The translations under genes and the position numbers were made by a program. Shown one piece after another: positions 25,469-31,617 of a stretch of DNA of 64,000 nucleotides (positions are counted from its first letter, which is position 1; each line of letters opens with the position of its first letter). The stretch is taken from assembly GCA_958295835.1 (NCBI GenBank), contig OY282378.1:2753694-2817693 (forward strand), given 5' to 3'. The notes beneath the pieces are model-generated. The model was given only the letters and a program-made list of their open reading frames with translations, was not told the DNA's origin and made no database searches. This stretch comes from an uncultured Gammaproteobacteria bacterium (GTDB taxonomy: Bacteria; Pseudomonadota; Gammaproteobacteria; HK1).

Positions 25469-27670
25469 TCATTCGCTCGCCGGTTGCAGCAGCGAGATGT
25501 CCGCCGTCTCCATGAACAGGGCGCCGATCCGGGCGAGCAGCGCGAGCCGGTTGCCGCGCAGCTTCTCGTCCTCGTCCATCACCTTCACCGTGTCGAAGAA
25601 GGCGTCCACACCATCGCGCAGGCCCGCGAGGCTGGTGAGCGCGTCGGTATACTCGCCCGCGTCGAGCATCCCGCGGGCGTGCGGCTCGATTTCGGCGAGC
25701 ATCGCCGCGAGGTTCCGCTCCGCGTCCTCGCGAAAGAGCGAGTCCGCGACGCCGGCGGAGCCTGCCCCTCCCCGCGAAAGCGGGGACCCGACCGGGGGGA
25801 TGCCGATCCCCGCCTGCTCCGCCTGGCGGAGGATGTTGCGGATGCGCTTGTTGGCGGCGGCGAGGCTCGCCGCCTCGGGGAGGGCGCGGAACGCCTCGAC
25901 GGCGCGCACCCGGTGCGCGAAGTCGAGCGGACGCGCCGGATCCCTCGCAAGTACGGCGTTGAAGACGTCGGCGGGGATCGAGCGGTCCGCGAACCAGGCG
26001 CGCAGCCGCTCGATCATGAACCGGCGCACCTCCTTCTTCGCTTGGCGCAGAACGCTCTCCTTGTCTCGCCCGGCGAGCTGCCGCTCGATGATGTGGCCTC
26101 TGACCGCAGCGTCGATCATCTCGTCGAGATCGAGATCGAGATCGGCCTCGATGATGATGCGCAGCACCCCGAGGGCGGCGCGGCGCAGGGCGTAGGGGTC
26201 CTTGTCCCCGCTCGGCGCCTGCCCGATCCCGAAGATGCCGGCCAGCGTGTCGAGCTTGTCGGCGATCGCGACCGCACGCCCGGCCGGAGTGGCGGGGATG
26301 GCGTCGTCCGCGAAGCGCGGCATGTAGACCTCGCCGATCGCGGCGGCCACCGCCTCCGGCTCGCCGTCGCGGCGCGCGTACTCGCAGCCCATCCGGCCTT
26401 GCAGCTCCGGGAACTCGCTGACCATCTCGGTGAGGAGATCGCACTTCGAGAGCAGGCCGGCCCGCCGGGCGTGCGATGCCTCGGCCGCGCCACCGGATCG
26501 GCCCATCGCCTCCGCCACGCGCCCGGCGAGCGCCGACACCCGCTGCGCCTTGGCGTGCAGCGTGCCGAGCTTGCGCTGGAAGACGACGTCCCCGAGCCCT
26601 TCGAGGCGCGATTCGAGTGTGCGCCGGCGGTCGGCGTCGAAGAAGTACGCGGCGTCGCTCAGCCGAGGCCGGATGACCCGCTCGTTGCCCTTGCGCACCG
26701 TCTCGACGTCGCGGCTTGCGATGTTGCTCACCGCGATGAAATGCGGCATCAGTGCGCCGTCTTCGCCGGCGACGGGGAAGTAGCGCTGGTGTCCCTGCAT
26801 CGTCGCGGTGAGCACCGCATCGGGCAGCGCGAGGAAGGCCGCGTCGAAGTGGCCGGCGACCGCGACCGGCCATTCGACGAGCGCGGTATTTTCTTCGAGC
26901 AGATCGGGGTCGATGAGCGCCCGCCCGCCGAGCGCCCGCGCTTCGCGTTCGACCTGCTCGCGGATGATCTCCATGCGCGCCTCGAACCCGGCCACGACGC
27001 GGCCTTCGTCGCGGAGCGCCGCCTCGTACCGCCCCGCGTCTTCGAGTGCGATGCCCCCCGTCCGGCGGAAGTCGTGGTGGAAGCGGTGTCCGCGGGTGAC
27101 GCGCCCGGAGCGAACCCCGAGGATCTCCGCCTCGACGACCTCCCCGCCGTGCATCAGCACCACCCAGTGCACGGGGCGCACGAACTCGGTGTCGCGATCC
27201 GCCCACCTCATGCGCCGCGGCGCCGGCAGGCGTTCAAGCGTGCGCTCCAGCATTCCGGGCAGCAACGAGGCGAGCGTCGCGCCGGTCTCGGTGAACCGGT
27301 GGGCGAGCCACGCGCCTGCCCTCCCCGCGGAAGCGGGGATCGTGAGTCGCACGAGCCGATCCACTTCGACCCCGACCGACTTCGCGAAGCCGAGGGCGGC
27401 CCGCGTCGGTGCGCCTTTGTCGTCGAATGCTTGTGCGAGCGGTGGCCCGCGCCGCTCGATGTCGCGGTCGGGCTGGGTGCCGGGCACGCCGGGGATGCGT
27501 ACCGCGAGCCGGCGCGGGGTGGCATACGGGACCGGGACGCCGTGGACGAACCCCGCCGCGTCGAGCTCCGCCGCGATTTCGGCCGCGAACGCCTCGGAGA
27601 TGTTGCGTAGCGCCTTCGGCGGCAGCTCCTCGGCGCCGATCTCCACCAGCAGGTCGTTGGGGGCGATCAT
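25469..27670 (-). CDS. glyS: glycyl-tRNA synthetase beta subunit
   Basis: Beta chain of the bacterial alpha2beta2 glycyl-tRNA synthetase. The N-terminus NDLLVEIGAEELPPKALRNI and the internal VMLMHGGEVV-type, KNDLLTEMVSEFPELQG-like (CDLLTEMVSEFPELQG) and PYALRRAALGVLRI segments are diagnostic. At 733 residues it is longer than the usual beta subunit of about 690-700. Two extra stretches coincide with copies of a GC-rich hairpin inside the gene: IPPVGSPLSRGGAGSAG (25769-25786) and IPASAGRAG (27322-27339). The alpha subunit gene glyQ, normally immediately upstream, is not in the following sequence. Confidence 0.92.
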   Translation of the reverse strand: MIAPNDLLVEIGAEELPPKALRNISEAFAAEIAAELDAAGFVHGVPVPYATPRRLAVRIPGVPGTQPDRDIERRGPPLAQAFDDKGAPTRAALGFAKSVGVEVDRLVRLTIPASAGRAGAWLAHRFTETGATLASLLPGMLERTLERLPAPRRMRWADRDTEFVRPVHWVVLMHGGEVVEAEILGVRSGRVTRGHRFHHDFRRTGGIALEDAGRYEAALRDEGRVVAGFEARMEIIREQVEREARALGGRALIDPDLLEENTALVEWPVAVAGHFDAAFLALPDAVLTATMQGHQRYFPVAGEDGALMPHFIAVSNIASRDVETVRKGNERVIRPRLSDAAYFFDADRRRTLESRLEGLGDVVFQRKLGTLHAKAQRVSALAGRVAEAMGRSGGAAEASHARRAGLLSKCDLLTEMVSEFPELQGRMGCEYARRDGEPEAVAAAIGEVYMPRFADDAIPATPAGRAVAIADKLDTLAGIFGIGQAPSGDKDPYALRRAALGVLRIIIEADLDLDLDEMIDAAVRGHIIERQLAGRDKESVLRQAKKEVRRFMIERLRAWFADRSIPADVFNAVLARDPARPLDFAHRVRAVEAFRALPEAASLAAANKRIRNILRQAEQAGIGIPPVGSPLSRGGAGSAGVADSLFREDAERNLAAMLAEIEPHARGMLDAGEYTDALTSLAGLRDGVDAFFDTVKVMDEDEKLRGNRLALLARIGALFMETADISLLQPASE
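25769..25786. repeat. REP-like hairpin inside glyS, copy 1
   Basis: Perfect inverted repeat TCCCCGC-GAAA-GCGGGGA. The same core occurs in many proteobacterial intergenic palindromic repeats. It is flanked by 'cctgcccc' and followed by 'ccc'. Here it is translated as part of GlyS without breaking the frame. Confidence 0.75.
27322..27339. repeat. REP-like hairpin inside glyS, copy 2
   Basis: Inverted repeat TCCCCGC-GGAA-GCGGGGA, preceded by 'cctgccc' exactly as in copy 1, 1.5 kb away in the same gene and orientation. It is translated within the N-terminal part of GlyS as IPASAGRAG, where other GlyS proteins have a short turn. Confidence 0.7.
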
Positions 27671-27936
27671 GGTCCGGTCTCGTTTCCGTTCCCGGGAAAG
27701 GCCCGGACCCCTTGATGTTCATCACCGGTCATCTATCGTCCCTTGGCTCCGGCCATGCCGAGTCGAGGCATGATGGTACAGATTGGCGGGGCGGTGTGGG
27801 ATCAGGTATCAGGGGCTGTCCCGGGTTGCCCGTGCGGCCGGGCGGCACATGCAAAAGGAGGATTTCCGATGCGATATGCCTGCCCCTGCGTGCTGACCCG
27901 AGAAGTGGCCCCCGTCGTGCGGGCCTGCAGGCCGCG
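27671..27936. other. Gap upstream of glyS without glyQ
   Basis: The 266 bases between glyS and the AAA gene contain no glyQ. A strong ribosome-binding site (AAAGGAGG, about 27855) precedes ATG 27868 on the plus strand. The frame that follows (MRYACPCVLTREVAP) runs straight into antisense of the AAA gene, so it may be the truncated 5' end of a lost gene. Confidence 0.4.
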
Positions 27937-29493
27937 TTACATGCCCCAGACCTCCACCGGCACACCGTTCTCCGAGCGCCGCTGCCGGTGGAACACCTTC
28001 TCCTCCCAGCTCCGGCCCTCGCGCCGGTCGATCACCACCAGATGCCCCGCCTCCGCCGCGCAGCGGGCCATGTACCCCGCCGTCTGCTCCACACCGTCAC
28101 GAACCGTGCTCTCCAACCCGTCTCCCACCCGTACCACCTTGCACTCCACCACGTACTCCCGCATCCGACCGCCTCGCGGCCAGGTAATCAGCAGGTCCAC
28201 CCGCCCCCGGCCCAGGCCGTACTCCCGCTCGATGCGCCCGCCCCCGTTCACCACCCGGTGCAGGTACGCCTGCAACAGAATCTGCGGCCACGCCTCCTCG
28301 TACATGAACCGGTTCTTCCAATGCTCCGCGTGCCGGCGGAAGAAGTCCTGGAACGCCCCCAGCAGCTTGTTCAGGTTCAGGCTGTCGTCCGCGTCCACGT
28401 ACCACGTCGTGTTCAGGTCCAGCGTCTCCTGCAAGACCCAGCCCAGCTCGCGCGGCAGGACCTCCGCGTAGATGGGGTTGGCGATGCGTACCGGCTTGTC
28501 CCGGGCAATCAGCCCGAGGTCGCGCACGTACTCGATGTCACGGTTGGAGAAGGCGTGTTCGTCCGCCCCGCTGAGCATCGGCTCGACTACCCGGCGCACG
28601 CGGTCTTCCCGGAGCTTGTCCGCCAACTGGTCCAGATGCGTCACCCGGCGCACGATGAGACCTTCACGCGCCTCGGCGACATCGTCCGCGCTCACCGCAC
28701 GGGTGCGGTCGCGCCCGGCCTTGCTCTTGAAGCAGGTCTCGTAAGCCAGCGCGTTCACCAGCCACGGCTGGCCCAGGGTCTGGGTCCATATCGCCTCGCG
28801 GGCGTCGTCCGTGAACGCCTGCCCCGTCTCCCCGGTGTGCTGGTCGAGGAGGGCCAGCGTCTCCTCCTGCGTGAAGTCCCCCAGCCGCAGCGACTCCGCC
28901 ACGATGTTAAAGGGGCTGCTGGTGGACCGGATGCGGTAGTCGCGCACGTCGCGCAATCCGCATAGCACCACGCACTGCGGGAAGGCGACCGGGCGCATGG
29001 GGTAGCCCCCCCGCAACTGTTGCAGCGTCGAGAGCAGCGGGTCGCCCTGGAGGGTGTCGATCTCGTCGATGAGCAGCACCAGCGGCTTCGATGACGCCTC
29101 CGCCCAAAGCGCCAGCGCTTCGCCCAACGCTTGATCGGGGCCACTTTTAGCGAGGATGCCGGGCCAGGCGTCGTTCAGAAAATGATCGCCAAGCGTCAAT
29201 CGCGCCCGCAACGCCAAGCCTGCGAGCATCGCCCGCATGGCCCGCTCCACGTCTTCGTGGGCGGTACGCGCACCTTCGACGGTGGTATACACACATTGGT
29301 AGCCCTGCCCGTTGAGCAGGTCGCCCAACGCCAGGAGGGTGGAGGTCTTGCCCGTCTGGCGCGGCGCATGCAGCACGAAATACTTCTCGCCGTGTACCAG
29401 CCGGAGGACCTCGTCCAGATCCAGACGGGCGAGCGGGGGGATGCAGTAGTGCTTGTCGGGTTTGACGGGGCCGGTGGTGTTGAAGGAGCGCAT
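27937..29493 (-). CDS. AAA ATPase with C-terminal PD-(D/E)xK nuclease-like domain
   Basis: A 518-residue protein from ATG 29493 (MRSFNTTGPVKPDKHY), with GAGGAA about eight bases upstream. N-terminal P-loop domain: Walker A FVLHAPRQTGKTS, Walker B LVLLIDEIDTLQGDP, sensor FPQCVVLCGLRDVRDY and winged-helix-like segment. The C-terminus has GLGRGRVDLLITWP and MREYVVECKVV, the D ... ExK pattern of a PD-(D/E)xK nuclease. Such ATP-binding proteins are often multi-copy and mobile in gammaproteobacteria and have been linked to defence or transposon-like behaviour. The frame is open upstream into the DUF3565-cupin gene with no stop between them, so a fused 735-residue product is also possible. Confidence 0.8.
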   Translation of the reverse strand: MRSFNTTGPVKPDKHYCIPPLARLDLDEVLRLVHGEKYFVLHAPRQTGKTSTLLALGDLLNGQGYQCVYTTVEGARTAHEDVERAMRAMLAGLALRARLTLGDHFLNDAWPGILAKSGPDQALGEALALWAEASSKPLVLLIDEIDTLQGDPLLSTLQQLRGGYPMRPVAFPQCVVLCGLRDVRDYRIRSTSSPFNIVAESLRLGDFTQEETLALLDQHTGETGQAFTDDAREAIWTQTLGQPWLVNALAYETCFKSKAGRDRTRAVSADDVAEAREGLIVRRVTHLDQLADKLREDRVRRVVEPMLSGADEHAFSNRDIEYVRDLGLIARDKPVRIANPIYAEVLPRELGWVLQETLDLNTTWYVDADDSLNLNKLLGAFQDFFRRHAEHWKNRFMYEEAWPQILLQAYLHRVVNGGGRIEREYGLGRGRVDLLITWPRGGRMREYVVECKVVRVGDGLESTVRDGVEQTAGYMARCAAEAGHLVVIDRREGRSWEEKVFHRQRRSENGVPVEVWGM

Positions 29494-30144
29494 GGCTCGG
29501 TTCCTCGCTTCCGTCGACGGCGCGTTCGCGTCACGTCCGATGGGCCGTTCCAGGCCGCCGCCAGTATGACCACTTTCAAACGGCAACGCTTCCGGTCTCA
29601 TCCGGTCACTGGAGTTGACCCGATCGCGTGGACGTCCCATGTGAAGGTGGACGACGTCGATGCCCGCGGACGCGGGCATCGCCTGTTTCGCCCGCGAGAA
29701 CTCGATGAAGAACCGGACCGGACCCTCCGGCTCCACCCGATGCCGCACTTCCGGAACGATGACCGCGCTCGATGCCGGACCGACCTGGAACGAGCGGTCG
29801 ATCGGTGGACCGACGTGATAGCGCAGCACCCCGCGGACCACGTGGATCCGGGCCCATACGCCACGCCTGGTGGCGTGCTCGGACCTGAGCCCGGCCGGAA
29901 CCGTCGTCTCGTCGAACTCCGGCGTCCGGCGGCAGGCGACGCATCCGTCGGGCCACTCCATCCGGTCGCAGCGCACGCAATCGAGCTCGGCGCCCAGCAT
30001 CGCCTCGCGCCCGGCCTCGCTCACCACCCACGGACGGCTCACGAAGGGCGGACGGTGGCGTACGTGCTGGCCGTGGGCGCAATCGAGATTCGCGACCCAG
30101 TCCCCGTTCTCGTCGAGGTGAAAGCCGATGATCGTGCGCTTCAC
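29494..30144 (-). CDS. DUF3565 plus DUF1971/TehB-like cupin protein, reading open into the AAA gene
   Basis: From ATG 30144 the N-terminus MKRTIIGFHLDENGDWVANL and LDCVRCDRMEWPDG match DUF3565 (cysteine-bearing). It is followed by a DUF1971 cupin (LRSEHATRRGVWARIHVVRG, RYHVGPPIDRSF, VPEVRHRVEPEGPVRFFIEF). Such proteins normally stop soon after the FFIEF strand. Here the frame continues through about 60 residues without protein-family character (RPEALPFESGHTGGG) into the AAA gene start at 29493. A 20-base sequence shared with the repeat at 53.9 and 58.4 kb lies in this linker (about 29611-29630). This suggests insertion at the original 3' end. Confidence 0.72.
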
Positions 30145-30427
30145 CGCTACACCGCGCCCTGCATTTCACGCGGCTCGCGTGGCGCCGATCGGCAGGGGCG
30201 CCGGAGTGGAGTCGACTTGATTTCGTGGACACCCGACCCTTTGGGGAGGAGGGTTCCACCCTGCCGAAATCGAGACCGCCCTTCGTTTGCACGGAGCCTG
30301 CCCCGGCAGGCGGTCAGCCGCGGGGCAGGCTCCGCCGGCCTTCCGGCGCCAGAGGGTCGAGCTGGCTCGCACCGGGCGGACTCCGAGAGAGCTGGCTCGT
30401 GAATGGCGGTGTTGTCGCCGCTCCCGC
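30145..30427. other. Intergenic region downstream of caiD-like gene
   Basis: It contains a strong hairpin (separate entry). It also has a sequence resembling an IS end or remnant (gatttcgtggacacc at 30218-30233) with no transposase nearby. No gene seen. Confidence 0.4.
30293..30333. terminator. Strong inverted repeat, possible terminator
   Basis: Perfect 12-base arms GGAGCCTGCCCC (30293-30304) and GGGGCAGGCTCC (30322-30333) around a 17-base loop that can itself pair. It lies about 95 bases past the stop of the minus-strand enoyl-CoA hydratase. No T-run follows on either strand, so a factor-independent terminator is not certain; it could be an mRNA-stabilising or repeat hairpin. Confidence 0.55.
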
Positions 30428-31210
30428 TCAACGCCCCTTCCACACCGGGTCGCGTTTCTCCGCGAAGGCCCGGAACCCCTCCATCTGGTCCTCGCTGTCG
30501 TAGAGGCGGTCCACGCTCGGGAACTGCCGCTTGCCCACGCGGCTGAGCGCGTCGCCAGCGCGCAGGTTCTCCGCCTCGCGCACCACTTCCTTGACCGCCG
30601 CGAACACCAGCGGCGGGCCGCTTTCGAGCAGCCGCGCCAGCTCCCACGCGCGGTCGAGCAGCTTCGCGGGCTCCAGCACCTCGTTGACTACGCCCCAGCG
30701 GTGTGCCTCCGCCGCATCCATCCACCGGCCCGTGAACAGCAGATCCATCGCGATGTGGAAGGGCATGCGCTTGGGCAGCTTGATCGTCGCCGCGTCGGCG
30801 AGGGTGCCGGCCCGGATCTCGGGCAGTGCGAACGTCGCCGTGCTCGACGCGAGGATGAGATCGCACGAGAGTGCGAGCTCGAACCCGCCGCCGACCGCCA
30901 TCCCGTTGACCGCGGCGATCACCGGCTTGTCGAGCCCCGGCAGCTCCTGCAATCCCCCGAAGCCGCCAACCCCGTAGTCGCCGTCGACCGCATCCCCGCC
31001 CGCCGCCGCCTTCAGGTCCCAGCCGGCGCAGAAGAACTTCTCCCCCGCGCCGGTGACGATCGCGACCCGCAGCTCCGGATCGTCGCGGAACGCCTTGAAG
31101 GTTTCGCCCATGATCCGGCTCGTGGCGAGGTCGATCGCGTTCGCCTTGGGGCGGTCGAGGGTCACCTCGATCACCCCGCCTGCGCGCCGGGTCCTGATCA
31201 CTTCGCTCAT
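30428..31210 (-). CDS. caiD: enoyl-CoA hydratase/isomerase, CaiD-like
   Basis: A 260-residue crotonase-fold enzyme. The oxyanion-hole regions are FFCAGWDLKAAAGG and GMAVGGGFELALSCDLILA, and the catalytic area is LPEIRAGTLADAATIKLPKR. The wording of the sequence (AGTLADAATIKLPKRMPFHIAMDLLFTG, split by eye) resembles carnitinyl-CoA dehydratase CaiD, which interconverts L-carnitinyl-CoA and crotonobetainyl-CoA. AGGAGGTGG lies just upstream of ATG 31210. Its start overlaps a small frame carrying a copy of the ligase tail by four bases. Neighbouring ligase, acyl-CoA dehydrogenase and hydroxyacyl-CoA dehydrogenase genes on the same strand support carnitine or related acyl-CoA metabolism. Confidence 0.8.
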   Translation of the reverse strand: MSEVIRTRRAGGVIEVTLDRPKANAIDLATSRIMGETFKAFRDDPELRVAIVTGAGEKFFCAGWDLKAAAGGDAVDGDYGVGGFGGLQELPGLDKPVIAAVNGMAVGGGFELALSCDLILASSTATFALPEIRAGTLADAATIKLPKRMPFHIAMDLLFTGRWMDAAEAHRWGVVNEVLEPAKLLDRAWELARLLESGPPLVFAAVKEVVREAENLRAGDALSRVGKRQFPSVDRLYDSEDQMEGFRAFAEKRDPVWKGR

Positions 31211-31617
31211 GCTGCCACCTCCTTCGTTCGAATGAATGCGACGAGAGCAAACGCAAGCCCGTCACGCCTGCTCGCGGCTCCAAGCGGATTGACGGCGAGG
31301 TCCTCGGGGCCGGACCAGACCTTGATCGCCACGCTCATGCTTCGGTCTCTCCCGTTCGGACGGGGGCGTCGGCGCAACCGCGCCACGAGCACGCTCGGTG
31401 GCCCCTTGCGGGCCGGTGTCGATCCCGCGACCCCGGAGCGCCAAGCCCCGATCGCTACGCTCATGCTTCGGCTCCCCCGTTCGGACAGACGCATCGAGCG
31501 CGACCGCGCCACGAGTGCACTCGGCGGTCCCTTGCAGGCCGGCACCGATCCCGCCGATCCATGCCAGCCCCGATTCCGTCTCTCATGATGCAGCCTCCCG
31601 CGTTCGGATGAGCGCAT
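31207..31617 (-). pseudogene. Decayed copies of the CoA-ligase 3' end, coupled to caiD
   Basis: This minus-strand frame ends in DLAVNPLGAASRRDGLAFAL and VAFIRTKEVAA. That mirrors the tail of the adjacent CoA ligase (EELDVNPLGVCARGSGAVAL, ALIRTREAAS). It therefore contains an old copy of the ligase C-terminus, ending with an ATGA overlap onto caiD. The stretch before it is built from tandem DNA repeats (MSVAIGAWRSGV, STPARKGPPSVLVAR and related copies). Whether any product is made is doubtful; it may keep translation coupled to caiD. Confidence 0.6.
31325..31610. repeat. Tandem ~125-base direct repeats
   Basis: Units begin at 31325 and 31451 (both 'atcgc(c/t)acgctcatg') and a partial third at 31573 ('attccgtctctcatg'), spaced 126 and 122 bases. 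Each contains 'cgttcgga ... gcgcatc(g/c)agcgcgaccgcgcc', which in the third unit is genuine coding sequence of the CoA-ligase 3' end. The repeats thus grew from the end of that gene. Confidence 0.75.
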
